Shown one piece after another: positions 1-10,147 of a stretch of DNA of 64,000 nucleotides; within the stretch, counting starts at the first letter, position 1; the number at the start of each line of letters is the position of its first letter. The notes under the pieces are model-generated. The model saw nothing but the letters and a program-made list of their open reading frames with translations, did not search any database and had not been told where the DNA came from. Position numbers and translations under genes: made by a program. The stretch spans positions 109,116 through 173,115 of the forward strand of contig JAXGGA010001025.1 of NCBI GenBank assembly GCA_038373865.1, written 5' to 3'. This stretch comes from Uloborus plumipes (lineage: Eukaryota; Arthropoda; Arachnida; Araneae; Uloboridae).

Positions 1-456
1 GAAATAAAAAAATTAACTTTTTATAAGGGCTCCGGGCCCCCAAACTTATATTTAGGGAAAGAATCTCCATTGAAAAATAATACTAACACAAAAAAATGAC
101 ATTTGTGCAATCAAAATCCATGCAGAAATGAAACATGAAACTTTATGACTTATACCACTTTACACTAGCGTTATTTTAAGTGATTTTGAGGGCCATATAC
201 ACGCAAAATTCGCACCATTCCGAGTTCTTTAATTACAAAATATTCTTTATTTTCCTAAAATACATTTTACTGCAAAAGTTATTTAACATGGGAATTAAAA
301 TACGAAAAAAATTGAATAAGAAAGAATGAAAATGTCTTGCTGAGTTCGCGAATATAAATTTACCGATTGTATGTGATTGTTTGAAATAACGTAATCCCTT
401 CACTGCAGAATAAAATCGGCTTAACTAGATGCATTTCGTTAAAGCTTGAAGTTACG
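1..456. other. AT-rich sequence, no gene seen
   Basis: No open frame, inverted repeat or recognisable domain was found here. It may be the upstream part of the transposon whose coding trace begins at 457. Confidence 0.4.
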
Positions 457-579
457 ATGTACACTACAGAACAGTATGTAGAAATGGTGTTGCTTTACAG
501 ACAATGTAATCGCAATGTATATTATTTCTTAGATTCTACATATTTCGTGTGTTTAATATCTTTGTATAACATTGTATAA
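457..579 (+). pseudogene. Transposon-associated helix-turn-helix fragment (DUF4817-like)
   Basis: A 40-codon frame beginning ATG-TAC-ACT-ACA reads MYTTEQYVEMVLLYRQCNRN before losing resemblance. The opening matches my recollection of the N-terminal YTTEEyvdMvhvYG-type helix-turn-helix found in arthropod transposons annotated as DUF4817. After the Asn codon the DNA reads gtatatt, which could be a splice donor or simply the break point. The rest of the protein is not visible. Identification rests on a short motif recalled from the family, so it is tentative. Confidence 0.35.
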
Positions 580-846
580 TAATTTACCTTGTCTTGTTAT
601 GTTTTGTAGTCTTGTATCATCTGTATTTATTTTTGAATACAATGAAAAGCGAATGTTTTCTGACATGGACGAAACAAATTTCATTATCGTACCTAATCTA
701 AAAGCTCGTTATTCCTCTGGCAGGGCGAAAAATTTCTTTTGTCAATTTGTTTACGGGCCCTGCGCATTTAAAACTCGAATATCTTCGCGAATTTTGATCG
801 CACAAATGTAATTTTTTTGTGTTATGTGGGGCTTAAACTCACATAG

Positions 847-2766
847 GAGGACAAAAAAACGCCGGGAAACACTTGATCGGAGGTCAAGGTCATTCCGTGA
901 TGACGTCATCAAAATGGCCGCTTTTACAGGTAAATACGTTCGTTTAACTGCTTAAAACTCCATCATAGATTGAAATATTGCAAAACTCAAATGTATCATC
1001 TGAAAGCTCTTTAAAAGAGCTATTTAGAAAAAATTAATTTTTCTTTCTGAGGTCAAAGTCTCACCTGTAATGACGTCATCAAAATGGTCGCTTTTACAGG
1101 TAAATACGTTTGTTTAACTCCCCCTAAAACTCCATCATAGATTCAAATATTGCAAAACTCAAACATATCATCTGAAAGCTTTTTAAAAGCGCTATTTAAA
1201 AAGATTTAATTTTTCTTTCTAAGGTCAAGGGCCCACCTGTGATGACGTCATCAAAATGGCCGCTTTTACAGGTCTCTACGTTTGTTTAACTCCCCCTAAA
1301 ACTCCATCATAGATTCAAATATTGCAAAACTCAGACATATCATCTGAAAGCTCTTTAAAAGAGCTATTTAGAAAAAATTAATTTTTCTTTCTGAGGTCAA
1401 GGAACCACCTGTAATGACGTCATCAAAATGGCCGCTTTTGCAGGTAAATACGTTCGTTTAACTGCTTAAAACTCCATCATAGATTCAAATATTGCAAAAC
1501 CCAAATACATCATCTGAAAGCTCTTTAAAAGAGCTATTTAGAAAGATTTATTTTTTCTTTCTAAGGTCAAGGGCCCACCTGTGATGACGTCATCAAAATG
1601 GCCGCTTTTGCAGGTAAATACGTTCGTTTAACTGCTTAAAACTCCATCATATATTCAAATATTGCAAAACTCAAATACATCATCTGAAAGCTCTTTAAAA
1701 GAGCTATTTAGAAAAGTTTAATTTTTCATTCTAAGGTCAAGGGCCCACCTGTGATGACGTCATCAAAATGGCCGCTTTTACAGGTAAATACGTTTGTTTA
1801 ACTCCCCCTAAAACCCCATCATAGATTCAAAAATTGCAAAGCTCAAATGTATCATCTGAAAGCTCTTTAAAAGAACTATTTAGAAAGATTTAATTTTTCT
1901 TTCTAAGGTCAAGGGCCCACCTGTGATGGCGTCATCAAAATGGCCGCTTTTACAGGTAAATGCGTTTGTTTAACTCCCCCTAAAACTCCATCATAGATTC
2001 AAATATTGCAAAACTCAAATATATCATCTAAAAGCTCTTTAAAAGAGCTATCCAGAAAGATTTATTTTTTTTTTTAAGGTCAAGGGCCCACCTGTGATGA
2101 CGTCATCAAAATGGCCGCTTTTACAGGTAAATACGTTTGTTTAACTCCCCCTAAAACTCCATCATTGATTCAAATATTGCAAAACTCAAATGTATCATCT
2201 GAAAGCTCTTTAAAAGAGCTATTTAGAAAGATTTAATTTTTCTTTCTGAGGTCAAGGTCCCACCTGTAATGACGTCATCAAAATGGCGTCAAATGACGTC
2301 ATCACAGGTGGGCCCTTGACCTTAGAAAGAAAAATTAAATCTTTCTAGATAGCTCTTTTAAAGAGCTTTCAGATGATATATTTGAGTTTTGCAATATTTG
2401 AATCTATGATGGAGTTTTAAGCAGTTAAACGAACGTATTTACTTGTAAAAGCGGCCATTTTGATGACGTCATCACAGGTGAGCCCTTGATCTCAGAAAGA
2501 AAAATTAAATCTTTCAAAGAGCTTTCAGATGATATATTTGAGTTTTGCAATATTTCAATCTATGATGGAGTTTTAAGCAATTAAACGAACGTAGTTACCT
2601 GTAAAAGCGGCCATCTTGATGACGTCATCACGGAAGTTCATGACCCCTGATCAAGTGTCTCCCGGCGGTTTTTTATTCTTACATATGTACATAAGCTCTG
2701 TATCAAATTTCACACTGGTGTCCGGAAGTGAAATATTTCGGCTGTTTTTGTCGCTAACTCCACAAA
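847..2766. repeat. Inverted tandem array of 171-bp units (foldback copy 1)
   Basis: About eight head-to-tail units occur with TGACGTCATC landmarks near 901, 1071, 1243, 1415, 1585, 1755, 1927, 2098 and 2270, a spacing of 170-172 bp. At about 2285 the array inverts and roughly two reverse units follow. Each unit contains the 8-bp palindrome TGACGTCA, the block ATGGCCGCTTTTACAGGTAA and a second palindrome near AGCTCTTTAAAAGAGCT. The outer end (about 2620-2766) is the same sequence as the arm at 46318-46462, so this is a shortened, asymmetric copy of the foldback element at 42279-46972. The left arm is reduced to about 50 bp (847-900). No coding capacity was seen. Confidence 0.85.
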
Positions 2767-2879
2767 CTAATACTTTGACTCTCTACCTCATTTCGAGCAA
2801 ATTTGCAATTGGACGTATGCATCTAGGACGAACGGTTGAGGAATTAGAGGTCATGAAGGTTGACTTGAAACACCCTGTA
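2767..2879. mobile_element. Terminal fragment of a DNA transposon ending CACCCTGTA
   Basis: Sequence between the foldback array and the receptor pseudogene ends in ACTTGAAACACCCTGTA and abuts the pseudogene directly. The end CACCCTG followed by TA resembles the terminus of the palindromic element at 58822-59471 (CAGGGTGTCC when reversed). It probably removed the first 11 or so codons of the receptor. The other terminus was not found. Confidence 0.4.
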
Positions 2880-3204
2880 TAAACCTGCGAAAATATTGAT
2901 GTTCCTATATGGTATTAATAAATTTAAAGAATTATCTTCTGCATCTAAAGCAATGAAAATAATAATTATGTGCTTTCCGAGGATTGCTTTACTATGTTCG
3001 ATATTTATTGATTTTCATTTCTAATTTTTTTGTTGGTCTGATCTCACAAATGATGATGTAAAACTAAGTTATGTGCAGGAGTTTTTCCCAATATTGTTAA
3101 ACAGTGATAATACAGGAAAATATACAAGACTTGTGATAACACTTTTTACGTGGGTTCATTCTGCAATTTTTTCGGTTTATTTTCTTTTTTCGTATTATGC
3201 ATAT

Positions 3205-3585
3205 CGCACCCTTGCTACAAAAGTGCCACAACTCAAAAATTGTAATATTTGAGTTATGACCGTCATTAGACGTAGTTTACGCGTCTCTACCAATCTTAAA
3301 AAGAAACAGAAGTTGCATTGAAACATCAGCCGCCAGAGAGCAGTTATGGCGTTTTGTTGTTATCAAGATGCATAGGACCCCTTCCACTGAAATGCCACAT
3401 CTTGAGTTGTTGTCCAGCCGTCGTAGAGTAACGTGCGTAACTAACGATCATAGTTTAAGATATATCTGTCTTCATATTGACAAATTCAAAAATACTAAAA
3501 TGTGCCTAGTCAGCTCGGGAACAGTTTTTGTAATTCCTGGAAAACGTAGTTTTTTGAGTTGTGGCACTTTTGTAGCAAGGGTGCG
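3205..3585. mobile_element. 381-bp MITE with 35-bp terminal inverted repeats
   Basis: The ends CGCACCCTTGCTACAAAAGT... and its exact reverse complement extend 35 bp each (3205-3239 and 3551-3585). Removing the element and one copy of ATAT (3201-3204 and 3586-3589) rejoins the receptor frame at the codons for FVYG, so ATAT is a 4-bp target-site duplication. The 121-codon frame running from 3368 across its right end is not a gene. The superfamily was not determined. Confidence 0.85.
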
Positions 3586-4068
3586 ATATGGTATGTTTTA
3601 CTGTTTAATGTGTTGGCATCTGAAAAAGGCACTTGGAAATTTTGCGCCAGCTTTTAAAGGTAAAACCTTTCCCACTTTCAAGCAAACATGGTTACTACAA
3701 TACGTTAACGACGTTAACAATCACAGCAGATAAAAATTTGAATCAGCTCACATTTGTTACAGTCATATTTGTATCTTCTCACGTGTATGTGTCTCTCTTT
3801 AATTTTTTTTACGATGATTCTTGGGAAATGAATGTTTCTTTGGTATCCATTATGATGTCACTTTTAATAGCTCTCGGTTTGTGTCTAATGCTGTTTGTTG
3901 CAGCGTTAATTCCAGATGAAAATTCCAATGTGTACGATGCTCTTCGTGAGTGTGTAGGCTACTCTCAAGATTTGATAGTGTTCATGATGAAAGTTCAAGC
4001 TGGATTGTCATTTACAATAGGTGGCGGCGTCCCGATTAAGAGAGGATTCTTTCTAGGACTTGTAGGTA

Positions 4069-4278
4069 CTGTCTAAAATTTTTTCATACGACCTCCGCTA
4101 CATCTGCCCACGCGCCAAGTCTCTTCGGACTTTCTCGAAATAGGGGGGGGGGAAGCAACGAGGAAGTAGTAAGCGAACAAAAGCTGAAGGCATCGGGTAG
4201 TGCGCATCCAAAACCTAACTCCCCTTTTTCAGATGGAAGCGTCCGTGGCTGCCAGGCGCACAAAACGCAAGCAGACAG
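4069..4278. mobile_element. 210-bp insertion with short CTGTCT termini and TA duplication
   Basis: The segment starts CTGTCT and ends AGACAG and is flanked by TA on both sides (4067-4068, 4279-4280). Removing it plus one TA rejoins the pseudogene as GGT-ACA-GTT-GCA-ACT-TAT, the GTVATY block of the receptor family, which defines the borders well. Termini beyond 6-8 bp are only weakly complementary. A duplication of GTAC is an alternative reading. A Tc1/mariner-type MITE is the likeliest class. Confidence 0.7.
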
Positions 4279-4327
4279 TACAGTTGCAACTTATTCGTTG
4301 CTCATCAAAACATTTCCTGTTCATTGA

Positions 4328-4720
4328 ATTATATGATTATACAGAAAATAAAGGATGCACTCTAAACTTTTACTCAGAATTGAAAATTGAATTTTTCTCA
4401 AAATAAAGAATGCAAACAAAAATTTTACACATCATTTGAAACTGAGTTCTTAACGACTTTTAGCCTATCATCGTTATCGCAATCTTTCTACAAAACTAAA
4501 AATCATTATGAAAATAAATACGGGTTAATAAACACTGGTTTAAATAATGTAATTTTTTGTTCTTGTGTTTTCTACTACTTTCAGACTCTTTATAGTAATT
4601 CCTAGGAAATACATTTTGTTTCTTCATCAATTATGCTGTCATTTTTAAGTTTCTGTAGGCGGAATCAAATTCTGGCTCTTACGAAATGCTACTTAGTTAC
4701 TATATTACTATAGTGAATCA
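4328..4720. repeat. Duplicated 3' flank of receptor pair
   Basis: Diverged but collinear with 12065-12650: shared landmarks include the A-rich stretch after the stop, AATCATTATnAAAATAA, and ATTATGCTGTCATTTTT followed by GTTACTTAGTTACTATATTA. This shows that the unit duplicated was larger than the coding exon. No gene was seen. Confidence 0.75.
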
Positions 4721-6383
4721 TGGAATTTGATAGTTGCCACAGCTCGTTCCATCGATGTTTGACAGCCACTAGTAAATTTCAAAGACACTTGTCCATTGTA
4801 GCAATGTCTGCCCAAACAATCACCGAGCCACCGAGCGACTAAAAAAACATCTAGGTTACATCTGCAAGTCATGCCAGTACCATGTCCAGCCATCTGGACC
4901 ATCCATATTCCCCCTTTTTTTTGTCGCTAAATATCACTAACAGTCTTTTCGGTCCGCATGACATATAATTCCAAGCCCACAACATTCTTTGTGCTTAATT
5001 ATGCGGCTTTAGAGCTGTTTTTTTTCCCCTGTTTCCGAAATTCATCCACAAATCGCATCCTTTGAAACAGGAAGTCCAATGGCCTCTGAACTTCACGAAG
5101 AGTCATTTATTAGGTAATTTCCAGTCTTGCACCTGACGATCATCGCGCTAATTCGTAACACACAAGCCTCCCAGATCTGCGTTTTGCTTCATGTTTGCAG
5201 TCACTTGATAAAACTTCTTATCCTAACCTTTCATATGAGAGACAGAACGAAAATTATTGGAAGCTTGCCTACGCTTCAAATTTCCGGTACACATTGGAAA
5301 TACGTTTAGAGCACTTTAGTTACAAAATTATTCCAATTATTTGAAGTGTACGCCGATTTGTAATGTACTCTTAATATTATTGTTGGGCCCTCTTAGCAAT
5401 TCTATCTTAAGCTGAACCACTTTGGATGTTAAGTTGTGCTACAATTATAGCCTCCGCAACAGCAACAATATTGTCTGCAAGTATGAATAAAAAGAGAGCT
5501 TTTATGTATGCGTTATACATGCTATGTGGAAGGGTGTATTTGATGCACCTTTAATATTTTAAGTTTTCTAATTTTTATTTTTCATTTAAAAAAAAAGCAA
5601 TCTTTCAAGTAAATAAACTAAGCCATTAAATGTATAGCAATTGGATGTGTCCAAAGCTCCATAATAACTGTTAGATAAGCTTTATACATAACGTTCTCGA
5701 ATATTATTATAATTTTTAATTTATCAAGTTCATTTAACTTTCGTGATACCAAGAAGACGTTACATTATTAAAATTCTGCTGAAATAGCAATGCCAGCAAT
5801 ACATTTACAAACCCTACCACATAAGAGCTACTACGTCAGAATTTAGAGAAAAGTAGTCGATTTATAGGTACAAGGCATAAAAGTATTCATAATGATAAAG
5901 CTTGTGTGTTAACAATACAAGGTAAACGATTGTTACATGAAAACCGTAAGCCATTTATTCCAAAACAAACACAATTTTCCGCGTTTTAAAAGCACAGTTC
6001 AATACAGAGATCGATAAAGTAATCTCACAAAGTTTACAGAAACTAATGGAAATTTCTTTGAAAGGACAAAGAAAACAAGATGCGTAAATGATGTGTGCTC
6101 TTAAGACAATTTTAAGCTTCCAATCAGAACTAAAACATCTCCGTCTGGCGCTGGTAATTACTGGATATCTGGCGAACCAGAATAACCAAAAATATATTTT
6201 CAACATACACACTGTCACTTTGAAATAATATCAGAAGAATGAGTTTCAGAAAGCGAACAACTGAATTCAGAAACAGGGATGTTTTGCATATTTCTGGAGG
6301 TATAACATTATTTCAACTATTGAAACTCAACATTTGATCATTTTGTTTCTGGTAAACTTTTAAAAAGGGAAAAAAAGAGTAAA
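4721..6383. other. Intergenic region, no gene recognised
   Basis: Short frames on both strands lack recognisable domains. No inverted repeat or tandem array was noticed. The final 150 bp, containing the A-rich context before ATG 6384, is presumed to be the promoter region of the next receptor. Confidence 0.5.
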
Positions 6384-7511
6384 ATGAATGATTTATCACA
6401 TGTACGTACTACTTTCAAGCCTGTGCAAATACTATTGTTTTGTTGTGGCATTAATACTTTTTTAAACTTGAACTATACAGGAAAACTAATGAAACTCATA
6501 TTTGTCAGCTTTTCTAGGATTGCCGTTCTGGTGGAAATATCTATGTTCGTACTATCAACAAGTGCTTTTTACTATGAATCTACGCTAAGCACCCTTGCCC
6601 CATCAGTTGTTATGGTCATTGCTACATGGGTACATATACTTTTAATTATCAATAGTAAAAACATTTCTGAAATACTTAATGGAGTCTGTTCACTATCTTT
6701 AACAAGAAATAATCTGATAAAATATAAAAAGGCAAAATTTTGGATCTATTTCTTGACTATCCTACCAGCACTATTTCCTTTAAATCTCTTGGCCGGTCAG
6801 ATAATCATAAATGATAGCATGAAGGAAACTTTTATAAGAAAGTATTATCCTGTGCTGCTCAAAATTGACAATTCAGGGAATTATACAGCATTGGTAGTAA
6901 CAGTTATCACCTCAATCAATACCGTTATTTTTTCGATGTGTTTAATTTTTCCGTACTTCGTATATGGAATGTTTTACTGTCTATTTTCTTGGCACTTGAA
7001 AGAAGAAATCAAAAATTTTGCACAACATTTGAAATTGAAACCCTTTCAACTTTCAAATCATCATCGTTACTATAATATGTTAAAGAAGCTAATAATTACT
7101 GCAGACAAAAAATTACGTTCATTGACTTTGGTTTCCGTGACATTTGTATCTGTGCTTGTGTATGTGTCACTCTTTAATTTCGTCTACGATAGTTCGATGG
7201 AGATAACTTTTTCAGCTTCACCACTTTTGCTGTCATTGTTTATGTCCCTCAGTCTGTATCAAATATTGTCATTTGCTGCAGAAATTCCAGATGCCAATTC
7301 TGATGTGTGCGATGCGTTACGTGATGTTGGGGATTGTGTTGGCTATTCCCAAGAAATGACTGTGTTCACCATGGAAGCTCAAGACGGGTTGTTCCTCACG
7401 GTAGGCGGCATCATTCCAATTAAACGGGGACTATTTTTAGGCCTAATAGGTACTGTTGCCACTTACTCGTTATTGGTCAAAACATTTCCAGTAGAGACTA
7501 ACATAAATTGA
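6384..7511 (+). CDS. Gustatory-receptor-type 7TM protein (375 aa), copy 1
   Basis: Single-exon receptor predicted to be an odorant/gustatory-receptor-superfamily ligand-gated cation channel subunit in the membrane of chemosensory neurons; this role is inferred from the family. Hydrophobic segments lie at about residues 38-60, 70-90, 119-141, 167-200, 246-270, 278-300 and 346-366. Landmarks are KPVQILLFCCG (12-22), FSWHLKEE (201-208), EIPDAN (300-305), GYSQEM (320-325) and GTVATYSLLVKTF (356-368). The last corresponds to the GR signature TYhhhhhQF with Thr in place of Gln. The start context AGTAAAATGAA and Lys12 match the other copies. The C-terminus runs six residues longer (VETNIN) than the common KTFP end. 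The nearest relative in the window is the pseudogene at 21864. No intron or premature stop is apparent. Confidence 0.88.
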   Translation: MNDLSHVRTTFKPVQILLFCCGINTFLNLNYTGKLMKLIFVSFSRIAVLVEISMFVLSTSAFYYESTLSTLAPSVVMVIATWVHILLIINSKNISEILNGVCSLSLTRNNLIKYKKAKFWIYFLTILPALFPLNLLAGQIIINDSMKETFIRKYYPVLLKIDNSGNYTALVVTVITSINTVIFSMCLIFPYFVYGMFYCLFSWHLKEEIKNFAQHLKLKPFQLSNHHRYYNMLKKLIITADKKLRSLTLVSVTFVSVLVYVSLFNFVYDSSMEITFSASPLLLSLFMSLSLYQILSFAAEIPDANSDVCDALRDVGDCVGYSQEMTVFTMEAQDGLFLTVGGIIPIKRGLFLGLIGTVATYSLLVKTFPVETNIN

Positions 7512-7679
7512 CTGGCTGATTTTGTTGCACTTGAAGAAAGCAACACATATTTTTGAGTAGCAAATGATAATGAGATGATTGTCGCATATCATCATGTCCA
7601 TATGACGATTCGCAGATTAGTCATGCTATATTTAGAGCATCGGATGATTTTTTCGCATTGGTCTGAAATCTCATTAAGT

Positions 7680-8190
7680 ACGCTGTAAAAAATTAATGCT
7701 GGTTTTACAGTATAATACAGCTAATTTTATGGTTAATAAGCTGTAAAAATTGCTAATTTTCAGCTCATTTTAGTTTATTAACGTTCATTTTGTAGTTTTA
7801 AACTGGAACCTTTGCTTTCAGTATTATACAATCGACGCTCGTTATAACGACCACACGTTATAAAGACCATCCTAATATAACGACCGGTGAGAAAACCCCC
7901 AACTGTATCCCAATATACTCTATGTTCTACCTCTTATAGCGACCACTCGTTATAAAGACCGTTTTCTGTAGGACGGAGACGGTCGTTATATCGAGCGTCG
8001 ACTGTACTGCTGTTTTTACAGTATAATACAACTAAATATTCTTACTGTAAAATCGCTAACTTCACAGTAAGAAACTGTAAAATTGCTAGTTTTACAGTTT
8101 ATTGTGCATTTTACAGTTTTAAATTGGAACCTCGGCTGCCAGTATTATACTGTAAAAACACCAGTTCATTTTTGGCAGTGTAGCAGCAAC
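7680..8190. repeat. Palindromic TTTTACAGTATAATAC repeat block, copy 1
   Basis: Two related modules built from TTTTACAGTATAATAC, ACTGTAAAATTGCTA and a GTTTTAAAcTGGAACCTC block flank a 176-bp insertion at 7829-8004. The same modules make up 25205-26400. The units read as short inverted repeats (TTTTACAG / CTGTAAAA), so this is probably a decayed MITE family rather than a classical satellite. The left module ends at GTATTATAC, which was split by the insertion. Confidence 0.7.
7829..8004. mobile_element. 176-bp pogo/Tc1-type MITE, forward copy
   Basis: Termini CAATCGACGCTCGTTATAAC and the complementary GATATCGAGCGTCG-type end are flanked by TA (7827-7828 and 8005-8006). It inserted into the TTTTACAGTATAATAC repeat. 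An equal-length copy in the opposite orientation lies at 8338-8513. The CAGTCGACGCTCG-type end with a TA duplication resembles pogo/Tigger-related miniature elements; that class call is inference. Confidence 0.85.
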
Positions 8191-8337
8191 TTCGTTTTCT
8201 TTTTTATGTCTGGATCATCTTCTTTCTTTGAAAATATTTATAATAAATTATTACAAGCCTCAAGTTCACATGGCATATCTTGATGTCAAGTATAAAAAGT
8301 TCTTTAATCTTTGGGAACATTGTTATTTTTCCTAATA

Positions 8338-8513
8338 CAGTCGACGCTCGATATAACGACCGTCTCCGTCCTACAGAAAACGGTCTTTATAACGAGTGGT
8401 CGCTATAAGAGGTAGAACATAGAGTATATTGGGATACAGTTGGGGGTTTTCTCGCCGGTCGTTATATTAGGATGGTCTTTATAACGTGTGGTCGTTATAA
8501 CGAGCGTCGATTG
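8338..8513. mobile_element. 176-bp pogo/Tc1-type MITE, reverse copy
   Basis: Reverse complement of 7829-8004 with only a few differences, also 176 bp and also flanked by TA (8336-8337, 8514-8515). The two copies are 333 bp apart and could pair in a transcript covering both. Confidence 0.85.
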
Positions 8514-8704
8514 TAAAAACTGTCAAAGCAAATCTGTGTGAAGTGTTAACTTACCATAGCACCTTAATTAAACTAAAGGCATTTTTCAAGCGTTAGGTAA
8601 TCCATGGAACCCATGAAAAGTAACATTTTTATATAATTAATTCAAAGAAGAGAAAACACACCGAGTTATAAAAGTTACTTTCTAAAGATTTTTATGCAAT
8701 GCTG

Positions 8705-8790
8705 GCTGCTATGCGATGCATTACGTGATACCGGGAATCTTGTAGGCTATTCTTAAATAAGTTCTCATGTTGGAGGTTCAAGTTAGAAAG
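8705..8790 (+). pseudogene. Receptor relic (EIPDAN-to-EAQ region)
   Basis: The stretch translates as a close match to C-D-A-L-R-D-x-G followed by VGYS and a stop, aligning with residues 309-322 of the 6384 receptor. Further DNA similarity runs to the codons for E-A-Q. No other part of the gene remains upstream or downstream. It is therefore an isolated fragment of a lost copy between receptors 6384 and 10922. Confidence 0.7.
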
Positions 8791-9192
8791 TATCTTAATA
8801 CTCAAATTATTATCACGCATTAGGAACTTTTCGTCTCTTATCGTTCTCAGCTCCCAAAAGATGACCATTTCAGTAGCAATTAGCAAAATATTTCTTCCTT
8901 TAAAAATGATGTGCAAATGGAGGAGTGATCATGAAAACTGTTGCATGAATTTTAAATTGGAGACTTGAGCGGATCAATGGTTCTCTAATACTTCTATTAA
9001 GGTCCCTGTGACCTTAATGGAAATATTAGAGAAGTTTTTTGAAAATAAAAAATTGGGGTTCATAAGTTATAATTCATATTTTATTAAGAATTATTTAGTT
9101 TTATACTTTTACTTGGAGTAAAAATCTTTAGTTTTAATTATTTTTTACTAGTGATTAATTCTTACCAGGTGGCTAAAATGTCTCGTTATATC
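8791..9192. other. Intergenic sequence, nothing recognised
   Basis: A short inverted motif around 8983-9025 (TCTCTAATA...TATTAGAGA, with AAGGTCCCTGTGACCTT between) was noticed; otherwise featureless. Confidence 0.4.
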
Positions 9193-9194
9193 TA

Positions 9195-10145
9195 CACCCT
9201 TGTGCAAATTAATTGAAACAAACGCGAAAAATTGAGAAAACTAAGAAAAGAGCTACTTTGTTTAAATTTATATAAAACCAAAAAATTTTATAACATAATA
9301 TGATGTCTACAACTCTTTGTAAATATTTGGACACGATCCGCCATGGAATCTATCATTTTTTTTCACCCATTTGTAATATGTGTGTCTATGAATTAGGGCA
9401 GTGATTAGCTTCTCCATAGTTGAACAGTCCTCATGCAATAGTCGATTTTTGCATATAGCGCAAAGATTCTCGATTGGATTGATATCAGAAGAGCTCAGGC
9501 TATTTAGATGTCTCAATTTGGTTCTCAGACATGAATTTCTTGGTCATTTGGACGCATGGCAAGGGGCTAAATCCTGCTGGAAAAATACCGTTTCATGTGG
9601 GTGTCGCTTCTTCAACACTAGTAAAGCATTTTATTTCCAGAATAGCAATAGATTTCTCAGAATCCATCATACCATCAACATTCTTTAAGGAACCAACCCC
9701 ATTGTAACCGAGACAACCCCAAAACATCTTTTTAGGGTGATTTACGCATGTTTTCATGTGGCAAACCTGAATTCTTTCACCTGAAGATCTCCGTACGTCT
9801 TGAGTTCGTTGACCTTGGATAATGAAATGAATTTTGTCACTAAATAGTCGTTTCCTCCAATTATTAGCTGCTCAATTCTTATATTTTAACACCCACAAAT
9901 ATCGATTTTTCTTCATTGGTGGAATCAGAAGCTGTTTCTTCATAAACCGATAGACTGGCTGACAGGCACAATAAGGTGCCTTTGAAAAGTAGATAAGCTT
10001 CTGATTAGTGGAAATTGATGATAGATGAAAGATTTAAATATCTCATCCATATTTTTACTAATTTTAGAATAATCGGTGAAGAATAAAGGGATAATTTTAA
10101 AGTCATGAAAAAAATATTTTGTTTCAATTAATTTGCACAAGGGTG
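9195..10145 (-). mobile_element. Decayed Tc1/mariner-type transposon
   Basis: Near-perfect inverted termini CACCCTTGTGCAAATTAATT are flanked by TA on both sides (9193-9194, 10146-10147). On the minus strand, fragments of a DDE transposase can be read. One is a block with KIHFIIQGQRT and a C-terminal-type motif H-P-K-K-M-F-W-G. A later D-I-N-P-I-E-N-L block corresponds to the family D-x-N-P-I-E motif that carries the catalytic Glu. Frames shift and stops interrupt it. At 951 bp it is shorter than a usual autonomous element of about 1.3-1.7 kb. Non-functional. Confidence 0.85.
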
Positions 10146-10147
10146 TA

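Larger units (their letters stand above)
2883..4327 (+). pseudogene. Gustatory-receptor-type pseudogene, interrupted by two insertions
   Basis: This is a broken copy of the receptor at 10922-12064, alignable almost throughout. It begins at the codons for K-P-hh-I-L, so the N-terminus is lost to the repeat before it. A segment covering the end of transmembrane helix 1 to helix 3 is deleted near 3020-3040, with stops at the scar. A 381-bp inverted-repeat element sits at 3205-3585. The largest intact stretch is 3633-4076, from the loop after SWHLK to the LGLVGT block. A 210-bp insertion (4069-4278) separates that from the last codons, ATYSLLIKTFP and a stop at 4325-4327. It is certainly non-functional as a single protein. 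Its 3' flank is duplicated with the intact partner. Confidence 0.9.

Noticed and set aside
847..2640. CRISPR-like regular repeat array
   Set aside because: Spacing is regular but the whole 171-bp unit repeats with no unique spacers, and it inverts halfway; it is a eukaryotic foldback array.
3368..4076. Two frames (3368-3733 and 3633-4076) as independent genes
   Set aside because: The first is mostly MITE sequence; the second is the central and C-terminal part of the receptor pseudogene without its first helices.
4708..4902. Transposase-like frame on the minus strand (GGSVIVWA-type string in an alternate phase)
   Set aside because: One short string in a different phase from the open frame, with no termini or second motif.
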